Source: Cruorifilaria tuberocauda (lineage: Eukaryota > Nematoda > Chromadorea > Rhabditida > Onchocercidae). From it: 57,996 bases of DNA. The DNA lies in the NCBI GenBank assembly GCA_013365365.1, contig JABVXU010000354.1:1-57996 (forward strand), written 5' to 3'. Positions within the stretch are counted from its first letter, which is position 1, and every line of letters begins with the position of its first letter. This document shows positions 1 to 13,320 of the stretch, piece after piece. A program made the position numbers and the translations under genes. The notes under the pieces were generated by a model. It worked only from the letters and a program-made list of their open reading frames with translations. It was not told the DNA's origin and did not search any database.

Positions 1-1982
1 GTTCATTATAATATCAAAAAATGTGACCTTGGGCTAGAGCGAGAGATCAGTGTTGTTACGAAGTGATGGATGCATCATGAGGACTTCAATAGTCGAAATA
101 GTTTTGTATTATAGGAGCTATTCTGCAAGCTTATCCCTAGGAGAGGATTATTTTGATATCAGAGAGTGAGAGAGAAAATGAAAGTATCAATAAGTTTGCT
201 GCGATGCAGTTAGCAGTTGAGAGAGTTCAATAGCAATAAACTTGTTAGCATTATATTAATTTACTGAACTTATTTTATGGGATTATGAACGTTAGCTTCG
301 ACATCTATATTTTATGCTTTATTTCAGTACCACTTTATTTGTTCATAAATGCAAAATAAAGCAACCATCAAACTGCAGAAATTTGCTGTACTAAAACTGT
401 GAAAATGAAAAGCTCAGTAAATTTCACTGAATCAATTGGATCTATCTTGTTAGCCTTCTCATGAAGCAGCATTGACTTCAATGAATATATCCAAATAATT
501 TCATTATTTCTTTCTTGCTGAAAAGCTGGTCTCAATTGGCTGTCACACATCTTTTTGGTTTACCTTTGTTTACGGTTCATCAAGATGGCCGTGCAAATCC
601 ACTATTTAATAACCAGGTAATTTAACCTGCATGAATTCACCATCATTTTCTTGCAGATATCTAAATGGATAAAAAGGAATGCTGAATGACTTATCTACCC
701 AGAAATAATTAGGTCTTGGATGTAAGAAAAAGTGAATCCATAGGAACGTCATGAGATCTATTCATAATTTGAAAGGTATAAGATGGGTTGCGAAGAATTG
801 ATGAAAGCAGTTGAGAGTTGCGCAGTAAGCAAGCAACGATGACTTTTCTCCGGCGCTGTTGGGACGTATATGTGCGTGCGTACTGTCAGATAAGCAAGTA
901 GAAGTGGGGTGTATCAGGCGGTAGGGGGTAGCAAGGAGGGAACAGGGGTTGACATTGCCACTACGGGCACTACAAAGGCTCCAATTTCCAAGGAGGACGA
1001 TGAACAACGGCGACAAAGTGAATCGAGTCGTTGGTGATACTTTTGCGAGAGAGTTATGCCTATTTAACAACAACAGTAACATAGCTACCTTACTGTAATC
1101 AATCAGTGTGTACGCATGTAAAGCTCATTTCAAAAACCAAGTGCTTTCCTTAAGTGATATCTTCCTTTCCTCTCTTCTATTCTCATACTGCAGACTGCAA
1201 CAAGTTTCCCAACAGCCTAGCTATGACCATTGCAGAATGAGCTTGAATAGATCAGAGAAGCATAGTGTAGTCAAAGGAATAGTATGAGAAGTAATGGAAT
1301 AAAAATACATCGTTGATTAAAAGTGAGCAATGTGATGTCATTCCAGAAGTTGAATTGACACTTCGGGAACAACTTTAGTAATCCCTACTTTTCGTCTTAA
1401 CCTAACTTGGAGACGTTGTGTTTGGATACTGTTAATGGGGTTAATTAAATTAAACTAAGCGTTTCAGTTATTAATAAAATATAATAAACAGACAGGCGCC
1501 ACAGAGATCATTAATTGTATAGTATAAAATGAAATATTAGGCAGAGTATTGGAGCATTGGAGCAAGGATAAATTATAAACTCTAGTATGCTGTCATATAT
1601 GCTCACAGATGTACTCATCTTCTTCATCATCTTTCAAATGAATCCTAAAATGCCAAAGGTGGATTGAGAGAGAAGAAGCAAGATTCTTCTATCAATTATT
1701 CAGACATTGGGGGGCTATAACACCATTATAAGTGATTGATTCCTAAAGAAACTATAAGCGGTTTAGAGGATTGTAAAGCATTTACAATAGTCGTATGAAG
1801 TGACATCAGTTTCTCTTCCCGGTTGCTCGGCATGCAAATGTGGTTGAAACAAACATTTACCGTGAATGATCTCCTAGTTGCACATCATTGATCTATAGCA
1901 ATATTCCATTGCTATTTCCATTTTTACATCTCAGTACACTCAGTAATTCTTTTTTATTGTATTTTCTACACCTTAATGACAG
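1..1982. other. Non-coding stretch, no gene recognised
   Basis: I see no exon with credible codon use or family similarity here. A 106-codon open frame on the minus strand at 762-1082 is probably chance: that stretch is purine-rich on the plus strand, which removes stops on the opposite strand. No tRNA-like or repeat structure was noticed. Confidence 0.5.
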
Positions 1983-2109
1983 TGAAATAACTGAAGAAGT
2001 CCTTCACACCGGTAATGAACACGAACATCATCGGATTGGTGAATTGTTGAAAAGCAAAAATGAAAGAGCGATCAAGGATTTTTTGCTTCAAAAGAAGCTT
2101 CCAACCTGA
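1983..2109 (+). CDS. Possible terminal exon of an unidentified protein
   Basis: An acceptor-like AATGACAG at 1975-1982 is followed by an open frame to a TGA at 2107-2109. Read in phase 2 it gives about 42 residues rich in Glu, Lys and His, beginning EITEEVLHTGNEHEHHRIG and ending LLQKKLPT. The charged, helix-forming composition differs from the hydrophobic chance frames nearby, which is why I list it. The upstream part of the same frame (1888-1982) is low-complexity and hydrophobic and looks like intron. I found no upstream partner exons, no family match and no clear AATAAA just downstream. It may be the last exon of a gene whose other exons I could not see, or chance. Confidence 0.25.
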
Positions 2110-3429
2110 TTTTTTATAAGATTAAATTTTATCGTAGCACTAGTATTGAAATTTCAAGCAAATCTTGAAAGGTTACTAAAGAGTTCCAGATTCCAATCTT
2201 ATTAAATTTTAATTTGAGTTTTTAGCTTCAATACTGTTCCATATAATTTTGAGAATTCTAATTATTTAATCATGAAAATCCAACACTGCCCAAGAATATT
2301 TTATTGATCATTGTGTGCAATGATCTGAGATGATCTTCTCTGCATGTTTTATCAATTTCATCAAAAACAAATTTTCGTTGTTGTTAGATTAAAATTAGAT
2401 TAGAAAATGACAAGCTTTCATTTACTGCAACTATACAAATGTTTTCCTTTGTGTTCAGTAACTCAGTCGAAATGTGTCTTAAATTCTATTTGGAAACTTT
2501 AAAACTTGAGCGATAATTTTCCTTCAGATCTTCTCATATTTCGAAGATGATGATTCAGAAGTTTAAACTGCTGGTTAGCCCAGCTCCTTTATAAGTGAAG
2601 TCGATGATACTTAAAGAGAGAAAATGACAACTAATTACTGTTGCAATTGATGAGGCTTAACAGTGTCCTACATGAAATACAGATGTGAAGAATTAGCGTA
2701 TCATGGATGGCGGATCGACAACTGGCTCATTATTAACTGTTGCCGGTATGGTAATGACATGCTTGATAATACGTCGTAATAGCACAACAAGAAAATAGTT
2801 GAACAGTAACAAGCTAACAGGAATGAGGCCATAGCATCACACACACAGACACCGGCACATGGCACATCGAAATCGGCACTGACAGATAGCAAGGACACAC
2901 AGGCCAAAAGTGATGAATTGTGATAACACTCAAAGAAAAGGAGAGGTAGAGACCAGGACAAACGCATCTTCAATTTAGAGAAAGGAGCAGGAGGTGTCAA
3001 AAGTTGAAAAGGTAAAGAAGCAGCTAAAATTATTTACACGCAGAGAGACATTAGCTAGAAAGTCTGTCAGAGAGGATGAAGGGATGTGACGAAGGCAAGA
3101 ATGCTATTATGGACAAATCTACGCCTCTCATACCTTTCACGTGCTAATTCCTCTGGCTTAGATTGCAAATCACTACGCATTATTGCCGGCTTACGGTAAG
3201 GTAAATATCACATTAGAAGCTTGCGTAGGAAAAGCTACAGTATCCATCCTTCAATTTACTTATTCCATCTTCGTTTTTTTTTAATTTTAATATCGCCCGA
3301 AATTACTTCTCATCATTACCGAACGTTGTTGACTGTAATTGAACTGCAGGAGATATGATGCAATTGAATTGCAGTAGTAACAGAAATGATATGCTAAAAT
3401 GCATTCGAAAGTATAACTCAAAAAAAAAT

Positions 3430-3449
3430 CACACACACACACACACACA
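3430..3449. repeat. (CA)n microsatellite
   Basis: About nine to ten uninterrupted CA units follow a run of eight A residues. It creates meaningless open frames with His-Thr or Cys-Val repeats on the two strands. Confidence 0.95.
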
Positions 3450-5993
3450 GAGCAGTGCTGACCGTAAAACTGCACCACACATTTTACTAAACAAACTACC
3501 TTCGTCATATTTGATAATTCTTTTTGTGTATTACCATTTCAACATCATGAACTAAATTTCATTTATAAAATTGAATATTTCAGCCCAATCCCTGCAATTC
3601 TGTCGCTTTCGAAAATTTTGAAAATCTTTGCCTATGTTGTTTGTCAGCTAACAAGTAATTTAATCTGAGTAATTGTGCCATGTTTTTCATTTGCTGAGCA
3701 GAGATGACATGTGATACTGCATGCGTTAGCTAGTATATCATCATCTTAACACTATTCTACATCAATTATTTTTACTTTTGGTAATGTTTTTTGGAAGGCA
3801 TACAAAGTCATTCTTGAACTTGAAAAATTCCTCATTCAGTTCACTGAATTCAGGTAATTTCTTCTGGTTATCAGATCCGAAAAATTGAGGAAAGTAGATC
3901 AAATACCCTGGAAGGATAGAAGAAGAGATGGAAAGCAGACGAAATTGGTAAAAGAAAATGTGTTACTGGAAAAGGAGCAAGAGCAGGAGGAAGGAGCAGC
4001 ATCAGCATGGATGTGTAATGAAATTTTGGCATCATTTTATGAAAGTGGGTTAGATTTAGCATGAGATATAGTGGCCGACCGATTTGTGGAACCATTAAAA
4101 TTTGCTTTTGAAGTGGGCTATGCGTGTATTTGTATTTCTACACATATTTGTGTGTGTGTGTATAGGCCAACACTCATTACTATCCAACTACAACACATTA
4201 CCTGGCTTCGAATACGAGTCCATACATTCATAAATGCACATTTGATTGAAACTCTTATTTTTTCCTCGTCAATTGTTCTTTCTCTGAGTTTACTTGATTT
4301 GCATTAAAACATGATAGAAGCTATTGATAAGTGAGAGATATCCTGAAGATTTTTCAGGAATATTTTGGAAGCTTGCTTAATTAAATTTGCTTGATAAAAT
4401 GCTTAAAACATATTAATACTTAAAATAACCAGCCATCTTGAATTTTTAATATACAACAGAAGTTATGGTCTAAAAATGAAGATGCAAAGCAAATGATTTT
4501 AAGTTATGAATTAAAAAAAAAGCAAATATTTGGATTTCTGTCTACAGCTGACATAAGTTGCCAGAAATACGAAACTGTTCTAGAAGGTAATGTGCAACAT
4601 GGTGACGATACAAACAAGGTTATATGATGAGATCGAAAAATCGGGGAAGTATTGGGGCGTAGAAATATGAAAGATTTTCAGCAGCAATAGAAGCAGCAAT
4701 GGCAAAGGCCTACAGCAGCATCATAGCGATATTACGATAACGCTGTAACTTGAAGGTCGTTCGAGAATGCGTATTCACTACATTAAGTATCTCAATGTAT
4801 TTTTGGAGCGCAATATATTTAGCTACTGCTGTACAATCAATGGACATTTTTACGATATCCACTTAAATGAAAGACCGGAAAGTCCGACATAAGTAGTGAG
4901 ATACCCTAGTCAATGGATCAGTTAAAATTTTGAAAATAGCTAGTTTTAAATGCACCTATGGTTTACTTGATGAAAAACAGTGAAAATGTAAGTATCGAAA
5001 AGAAACTATCACAGGATGAAGCGATGAGTGGACAGGGAAGTACGGTAGGAGGATATTGTAACAGAAGAGAGCTTCTAGAGAAGAATGCTAAAAGGTTGTA
5101 GGAGTGAGATGTAAGAATCTGTTACTAGCGGTGATTTGTAGATATCTCAGAAGTATGGAGGAGAAGGAGCAAAAGAAGGAATATTAAGTAACGGCAGGTC
5201 AGTGACCATGTCGAGGCGAGCAGCATCGACAGTCTGATGACAGCCGGTACTAGGGAAAAGGCACACCTCCCATTCCACCACACCACTCAATATACTACTT
5301 CCTTAGTGCATACGTCACAGCAATAACCGAGCTACCTGGTGCAGCTCGGAGCAATGCTGGAATGATGACGAGAGCAGGATGTAGAAAGTATGAGAAGCCG
5401 TGTATATGAGAATAACAAGGCAGTTTCAGATGATCGGGTATTGTCAGGAAGATTTATCGGAAATGGAAGGAGCAAAGGCTGTGTAGTTACGGTGAAATGC
5501 GCCTTTACTGCTTGCTTGGAGCATCGCAGAAAGTGTCGTCGACCTACAAGCTGACCTTAAACAGCCAGTGAAACATTTCCGCTGCTCTTCCTTCCTTTCC
5601 TACTTCTTCTTACTCGCCGCCAGTTTATAAAGAGCAGCAGCACCCGAAATTTCTTTGAAATGTACGTATGGTAGGTGTGTGTGCGCGCATGTGTACGCAA
5701 CGATCCGCTCTTCAAACCGAATCCTCCTCCAAAATATCATCGCTCCGGGCATCGACTGATCCTTCCCTTCCATCCACAACTGCCTATATCCATCCCATCT
5801 CCTCTCTTCTCCAGTTATAGCCGTCATCGAGGTCACCACATCCATACAAACGTACTGCGCACCTCATAATAACACAGTGAAACCTATAAGCAGCTACAAT
5901 ATCCAGGAACACAATGTGTCTTCTTTTTGGAGAAATTCCATTTGTAAATAAGACAATCAAAAATCATTTTCAGCAGAATTCTTAATCCATTCC

Positions 5994-6025
5994 ACTACCA
6001 ATTACCAATTACCAATTACCAATTA
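5994..6025. repeat. Short tandem heptamer repeat (ATTACCA)n
   Basis: Three perfect ATTACCA units at 6001-6021 are preceded by a one-mismatch copy (ACTACCA, 5994-6000) and followed by a partial unit. A minisatellite-like tract with no coding content. Confidence 0.9.
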
Positions 6026-9000
6026 TAGCTTTGATGTTACTTCGAGTAAAATGCTATGAATTCTTTCAACAGCATCTTCCTGCTACCAACTTATCTGTAT
6101 AAGGACTGTAGCTGTGATTTAGTTAATGACGTTTCCAAAGGGTATTTCGTACCTAAGCATTGCTTCACTTAGCATTAACAAATAAATTATTAAGAGATTC
6201 TCAAATTTCAAAGCGGGGAAAAAAGAAAAAAAATAAATAGAACATTCTCCTTTGTTTAATTGGCTCTTATTAAAATGATTTTAGTGATAATTTAAAACAA
6301 CTTCTTTCAGTGATTGTTTTTTGTATCGTCAAATAACTATTTGCACAAAATTTGTTTTTTAATTTTTTCGCGATGATTTTAATTTCTGGATACCATTAGC
6401 ACTAATAAATAACGAGGCTTCAGTTCACACGGTAACTTCAAAACGAGCTTGATCGGTTCACTTGCACTCCACGGAAACGTCCATTTCATGAGAGGCTTTG
6501 TTGGCAAGTCTTGACAATGACATTATTATTCTTTAAAAATATTTTTATTTAAGATTTCAGTTTAAGACTATTAAATTTGAGGGCAATTATTTTTTCGAAT
6601 CTGTAATGGATGATGATCCAACGAAATGTGTTCATCCAACATTTGCAAGGAAAGCCACTGTAAAGAATAATGGTTCCAATTACTAGTACTAATTACATAT
6701 TTTAACAAAGCAAATAATTACTTCACTTGATCCACTTCCTTCTATAAAATTGAATAACAAAAAAATGTCGTGATGTTTTATTAAATTTGATGTATGCTTG
6801 GGTGAAACGAAGGAAATGAGTGAGGTAGTACAAGAATGAGAAGGAAATTTTGAGCAAGTGTTCGATAGAGCGATTTACAATAATCTATTTTCTACAAATT
6901 GAAACTTTCTCTACCTTATCACTATTGATCAATGATGAACAATTTCTTGTTTTATCAATGAGTGTTACCTTAACACAGCTTCGTTTAAAATTTAAATAAT
7001 GATGGTAAGAGGCTGGTGGGCAACGCTATCTCAAATGAATTGCTTTGGTGGTGCGCAGAGAAAGAGCAGATATATGTGGTACTTCTCGGAGGGGGTCCGG
7101 TTGACAACGGGAGCATGGCAGCAGCCTAATTTGTTTTCAACAAAGTAAAATGTGATGAGCAATGGGCGAAGGTGCCTCCGCTCTTGTATTCGCTCGATTC
7201 CACAGCCACCGCTCCTGCTGGCAACAATACGTAATAAACATGCATTCAATTCCATCGGTGCTATCTTGTGCTACCAACACGTCAGGCGTCGCTGCCATCA
7301 GTGAGATCTGACCAGCAGATCTCTTAGATGTCGCGTGTGTGTGTGTGGGCGCGTTTCTATGTGTCACAGGAATGAGCGTGCGTTTTGTGACCAGCGGTGA
7401 TCATCTCTGAATGGAACAGGAAGGACAGCAGAAGGGGAGAGACCGGGGGTTTTATGGATCAGTTTGTTAGTTGGAGCTGGGAACCGGGGCAAGCAACCAG
7501 CAACACTGCCATTTTCCGAATTGACCTCCGAAATAAAATCAATTGAGATGAAATGCATTTTAATCGTACGCATTCTCAGCGCACTCTCTCCCATTTTCTT
7601 CCGCTCCTCTGCTCTACCTGTGATAATACCTTCGCAAATTTCTCCTGAAAATGCCTTATGTAAATTTGCTAAGATTCATTGGAGTATAGGATTTTTTGCT
7701 GGGAAAAGGGCGCAATAGAGCAGGCTTTAATATTTCTTGTTAACTCAGGCTGTTTCATTCTTGAAAAAAAGCTGCTCTTTTGCATGTCAGGAAAAGAAAC
7801 ACGTGTGAAATGAGAATGGAAAACTTTAAAAGATAATTTGAAAACATAACTGGATATCAAATGTTAAATCTACCTGCACTCATCGAAACAACAATTTCTT
7901 CTGAAGAAAAAGTACGAGTGATAATTTTAGAAGCACAGATCAGAAAATGTACAACCGAAAAAGAGATCCTCAAATGTAGCAATTTGGGAAATTTAACTAG
8001 TTGAGAAAGTTGTCCGCAGATTATAAAATTTCTGCATTAAATTTTTAGACAACAGGTATTTGCATCAATCTTCCTTTTTTTAAATTAAAATGATGGCATT
8101 TGCATGATGGCTTATATCATATTAATAAAATATAACTTTCCTTCAAGTATGGTTATAATTGTTGTCGGAAAAGTTCACGGAACTTTTTCATTTATTTAGT
8201 GATGAGCAAGGGGGAAGTACGTCATGCAAAAAGTGTTGCCTGAAAAGACATACTGCGATCAAAATATTGTGATTAATAATTTGAGATCCGTCACTGATAA
8301 ATAGTCATTACAGCATTTATGCATCCTGAAGTTTGAATAGAAATTGATTTTGAATAGCAGTACCTAGCCATCAAAAAATTTGATGCATAAAATTTTACCC
8401 ATCTTATTTGATGATTTTTTTACGTCCCTAAAAGATTATTAGCTAAAGAATGAAGTTTGATTTTCGGTAAAGCAGTTGTAATGATCGATTCGTTGTGGAG
8501 CTATGACATACACTTTCAAGCAACGAAAATTCTTATAATGTCAAACTTGAAAGACCATTTTCAATTACGTTTATTCTTAATTCTTTCCATTCCTATTTTT
8601 GATATCTCGAAACATGCGATAATCATCGCTAGCATTATTCCCAACGAATTCTCTAAGATTTGTGAAGCTACATGATCGAAATCGGATATGTTCTGATATT
8701 GTTGTCAGGATAAATTCCGAGACCATAAAGGACATGTATTTGAAATTTCGTTCACTTAATATGGATATACAAAAATGATTTTGGATGTTGGTGTTTTCAT
8801 CGTGAGACATGACGTCATAATCAATTTCAATACAAGAAAAAAGAAATAGACTGTGACTAATACCTGTGTGCAAGGAGACTGCGCGAGAAGACAACTGAAA
8901 CTATAAAAGTTCTTATCGTACTGATTTCTGGCAAATACTGTTGTTGCACAAAACTTAAGATCAAAAAAGAAAATATGTCGTCAAACGCAGATCAAAAGGA

Positions 9001-9832
9001 AAAGCATCAAGATCTTTGTATGAGAAGAAATCTAGTAGGTGAATAATTTCGAACTTTCTAATGTTCTACGCAATTTTTTTTACTTTATCATTTCGTTCTT
9101 TATTTCTATGAAGTTGTTTATTCCCTTATTTTGCATACCTTCCATATTCTTGATTTTTTAATAATATTATGAAACACTCTTGCATTCTAATCTTGCCTTC
9201 AAACCTTTTCACAGAAGAGTCAAAGTTAGAAACCTTACCAAATTACTTTCGCATTTCCAATGAAATAAAGATTTTTTGTTTCCACCAATTATTGGTGTAT
9301 GACTTTTAAGCTTTTTTTTACTTTTTTACACTTCAGATGATGATTAATTTTAAGTCTTTGCTTTATTACTTGTGAAAAGGTGCAAGAAAAGTTGTCGGGT
9401 AGGGTGTACAGTGTGCACAGTGTTAACTAAACATCCTTGACAAGAGGTCATGTGATGTAAAGGAAGAAGTCTGCCCATCTTAAGATGCTAACAAACAATA
9501 GCAGTCAAGATCAATGCAGCGAATTGTTTGTTGACATTGCATTTGTGTCAGTAGCGCACCACTGCACTTACTGCTTGTAAACGCTACCTTCGAAACCATA
9601 GCTCTCATCTCACTTCTTGACATGAAACTATTGCGAAAATGTTTGGATGCATGTATACATGTTACAATGGCAAGCTTTTATTGCATTTCAAAAGCTTCGG
9701 TAAAGCATAGGAAGAGTAAGAAAAATCGGGAAGACAGTTAAATGTCCTCTGCCCTTGAACATATCCAACTCTTTGATAAGTGTCACATCTCAAGATGGAA
9801 AGGGCAAGAGTAAGAGTAAATGAGGTGAGTAG

Positions 9833-9861
9833 AACAAGCGACGACCTTTTCGTCGCTTGTT
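9833..9861. repeat. Perfect 12-bp inverted repeat (hairpin)
   Basis: The arm AACAAGCGACGA at 9833-9844 is exactly complementary to 9850-9861, with a 5-nt loop CCTTT. The stem has six G-C pairs, so it is much more stable than chance hairpins in this AT-rich background. No gene was found around it. It is shorter than a typical microRNA precursor stem unless weaker pairing extends outward, which I could not establish. It may be a structured transcript, a protein-binding palindrome or a short foldback relic. Confidence 0.85.
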
Positions 9862-11808
9862 GAACTCACATCTTTGTACGATTGTTACTGTTATCGCTGC
9901 TATTGCTGAACTTCTACTAAAAGCTTTCTTTAGACACTGATGCACCCAATCTCAAGGTCTTCTTCCGCCACTCTAAGCCTATTTAAATTGACTACCGATC
10001 ACGATGACGAGTAGATTGGGCGACTCTTGCACATACACACCCATACATAACTTTCTGGCTACAGACTCTAGTTTCCCTTTCTCAACAATTCATCGTCAAG
10101 CTGTGTTGAGTTGTACAAAACTACAACAATTACATTATTTACACTGAATGCTCAATAAAGCTACAAAAAGAATGGCGTTCAAACCCATACCCAAAATTCC
10201 TTGCTTTAGAGGGATGAAATTTTTTAAATAAAGCAAAAATAATTTTTGTAAAATACCAATACAAAGCTAGAAACTTGAGCATTATATGAAAATTAATTAT
10301 TGGTCAAATTATGTTAATGATCACCCATGAAATTTCGCGCTTTCTAGATCTTTGCTGAATCATAGCATATATTCTACAATATTTTGTGCATCACGCCTCT
10401 CACATTGTTGTGCAGTAACAAGTTCAACTCATTTCCTTCGCTCCATTATTATTCAGATTAAAAAATCTATTTTACTCTATCAAAATGATGTGCTCCCGAC
10501 ATTTTTAAATTATTAAATGTGCAACACACAACTAAATGATTTATTAAAAAAGACTAGGAAAAGCAGAAATTTGAAACTTAGCACGTTTACCAAACATAAC
10601 TGTATTACCAGGCTGCATGCTTTGAGGCCAGTCAACAAAGTAAAGCAGGTTATTTTAATAATTAAGCTTATTATCAACATGCATCCTTACCAACAGTGGT
10701 AATGAGTCCGATCAAACAATATGCAATAGAAACTATCGACCTTATCCTAGTAAATTCAAATTGAGCAGCATTAAAGGGACTATAAAGCAACTGTAGAGAT
10801 GGAAGTTCTTCATTTCTTCCCCTTCTTCTGCTACAAAATTCTAGAGATTACCGCTTTGACAGAGAGGATAAAATAGTTTATTCAACCATTAAACGATATT
10901 TGAATTATCATGTCATTTGGATTAATTGAAGAAATAAGTTTGAAAACTCCAGTTTATTCAGATAAGTCCTTTGTCTTTTTTGTTAATCAATGTTATTATA
11001 GTACAATAAAGGAATATTATTCAAAAATTTAGAGTAAATGATAGTATCTGAAAGATTCAATAATCTTGAGCAAAAAGAATTCAAGAAGCGCCATTCACAT
11101 GCATAAAATATGACTGTTCAGAGCGATATTTATATCAAAATAATTATTTATATCAGATAGCTATTATACCACACGATTTAAATTTGTAAAGATCAATAGA
11201 AAACTGTTTATGCGAAATGAAGCCTGCATAAAGGTATTAATATGTGATGATATTCATTGGTTGGTGCAACAGCAAATGTTGACCATCATCTTACTACTGG
11301 GATGATTTTATTTGATATTTCACCGCTGACAGCCATTCTAGCTTTTATTTCAAGTTCCCGTATGTGATACTACCATTTAAGCTTTACTTTTCGTTCCCAC
11401 CATTTAACGATGACAATACTCGTAGTTGAATGCCCGTCTTTTTCCGGCTTCATCAAATATTAAAACCAATACATTTCTTCACTTACCTATGCCTACATTT
11501 TTATGGCTATAAAATGAGTTTAACATTTAAATAATTGAATATAATGACATGCTACTTAAGCATATACAACTTGCCGAACCTTCTCCCAAAATCGTATGCT
11601 GCCGCTTGGAAAAGACTGGACGATGCTCTTATTCATTTTTAGCACATGAAGATAATTGCTTTGAAGCTTAAAGCTATTTCTCGTTTTATATACAAAACAT
11701 TAGTTAGTAAGTTTTAAATCGAAAAAAAAACTTCATTTTTCGGTTCTTGCAGCCGTCATCTCTCGCTTATTAAATAAATGGACTCGACATTATTAATTTA
11801 CGTTGCAG

Positions 11809-12299
11809 ATGAACAGTATGATCACGCAAATCGTACTGCTGTATTCCAGTTTTGCATATGGTATAACATGTTATGAATGCTCATCCGGCACCGCTAATGA
11901 CTGCCTAAAAACAAGCGTTTCCTGCATTTATGGGCTTTTTGGTTGCGTGAAAACGACAATTTACTCCGGCGGCATTGATAAATGTTAGCCCTTTTGTATT
12001 TGAGAATTTTCATTTTATTTTAGTAGTTTTATGTGGATATGAAGCTGTCTAGATAAATACTAACGAATATAGTTGGCAATTACGAGAACGAGAAAGATCG
12101 AATAATCGGCATGCACCGAGGATGCGCGGTATTACCCATGGCAGATTCCGATATATGTCAACAATTCACATTACTTGGCTACCGAATCGTCACCTGTCAC
12201 TGTTTCAACGATTTTTGTAACGGTATCCTGTCTACCCAAACAAGCTCACCTATTACATTTTTGTTCATCGCTTGTTACTTCACAGCTCTCGCCTTGTAA
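11809..12299 (+). CDS. Ly6/uPAR-type (three-finger fold) GPI-anchored protein, two exons
   Basis: Exons 11809-11983 and 12073-12299 join in phase 1 to give 133 residues. The start is an ATG directly after acceptor-like CGTTGCAG (11801-11808), as expected for spliced-leader trans-splicing. Residues 1-18 are a signal peptide ending near SSFAYG. The mature protein begins ITCYECSSG and carries ten cysteines, ending TCHCFNDFCNG; the closing Cys-Asn is the Ly6/uPAR hallmark. The hydrophobic tail after that (ending LFIACYFTALAL) is a GPI-attachment signal, so the protein is probably on the outer plasma membrane. In nematodes this fold includes ODR-2/HOT-like proteins, some of which modulate neuronal function; the ligand here is unknown. 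An AATAAA lies at 12445-12450. The gene is convergent with the Lgl gene. Confidence 0.85.
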
Positions 12300-12444
12300 C
12301 TATTCCCCTACTTTTTAACTTTTCAACCTCACCTCTCTGAATAATGTCATTTCCGTTAGTGGCTATTCAAATATTTCGTCACATATACAGACCCCTTTCC
12401 TTATAATAGTCCACTGAAAAATCAAGCTACACTCTCATTAAGAG

Positions 12445-12450
12445 AATAAA
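12445..12450 (+). promoter_or_regulatory. Polyadenylation signal AATAAA for the Ly6 gene
   Basis: A canonical AATAAA lies about 146 nt after the TAA of the Ly6-type gene, on the same strand and before the convergent Lgl stop codon. Confidence 0.5.
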
Positions 12451-13320
12451 AATCTCAGGTACAACCTTAATTTTTAGACCCAGAACAATCAAATCTAATT
12501 ATTCTCCCCATTCTAATTCGAGAATGGAATTTGCCAGCACTTAAGCCTTTTTTATCATTGTTTGGATATTTTTTGACAATAACACTCCAACTATTGCTTC
12601 ACATGCTCAAGACAATGAAATCACAGATTTATTAGATAAATGATATGTTGAAGTCTACTTAGTTTTTCTGATGAACCACACTTGGCTCATTAAGCAATTT
12701 ACTCAACTGCCTTATCCTGTAACAAACAGGAATACCTGAAACTTGAGAAAAAATCAACATAAATCAAAAAACACAAAAAACATGATCAACACCATCAGTG
12801 GCTAATTCTTCAAAGTTATGTTCTTCATATGATAATACATCATGTCAATCACGAAACATGATCTGGAGAAATAATGATCCTATGCCCAATCTGAAATTCG
12901 ACATGAAGATAGATATGAAGCTGGAAATTTTTCTGTTATTGAAAAAAATGGCAGCATTCAAATTACAATCATGGCAAATTACAAATATATAAGAATTCAC
13001 ATGCACATTTACCTGATTCTGCATCTGGTGACTGGATTGTAGACAATTATATCAAACAGAGATAATAGAAACAAAAGTTAACGTATTACTATTCACAGAA
13101 ACATGGGAAAAAGGAACCTTAAGCATGAGCATAGGTTTAGCCCAAAGGATTTTTTTCAGGCATCACTGAACTTCGAGGTTCATCAATTAACTTTGAGTTT
13201 GTGCGGTGTAACAATGCTCTATGCAACAAAACAAGAAATACACTTGTACTCTAAGAGCATTTTGATTCTGAACGATAAAAAATGGATAAACAAACGCTGA
13301 GACAATCTGGAAACTAATGA
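12451..13320. other. Intergenic space between convergent genes
   Basis: This AT-rich stretch separates the 3' ends of the Ly6-type gene (+) and the Lgl gene (-), and must hold the 3' UTRs. Open frames at 12798-12992 and 13103-13300 have no recognisable content. I saw no clear AATAAA for Lgl close to its stop. Confidence 0.5.

Larger units (their letters stand above)
2110..11808. other. Long gene-poor stretch
   Basis: About 9.7 kb without a supported gene. Several sub-regions (about 2.7-3.1, 3.9-4.0, 5.0-5.9 and 7.0-7.7 kb) are higher in GC and purine-rich on the plus strand, giving minus-strand open frames that I treat as chance. It contains a CA repeat, a heptamer repeat, a mariner-end-like motif near 8172 and a strong hairpin near 9.85 kb, listed separately. 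It could be intergenic regulatory DNA or intron of a gene lying outside the window. Confidence 0.5.

Noticed and set aside
762..1082. 106-codon minus-strand open frame
   Set aside because: It lies opposite purine-rich sequence and has no splice context, domain or codon signal.
2701..3000. 99-codon minus-strand frame rich in Cys, Leu and Ser
   Set aside because: Composition follows a CA/GT repeat and purine-rich DNA; no start or splice support.
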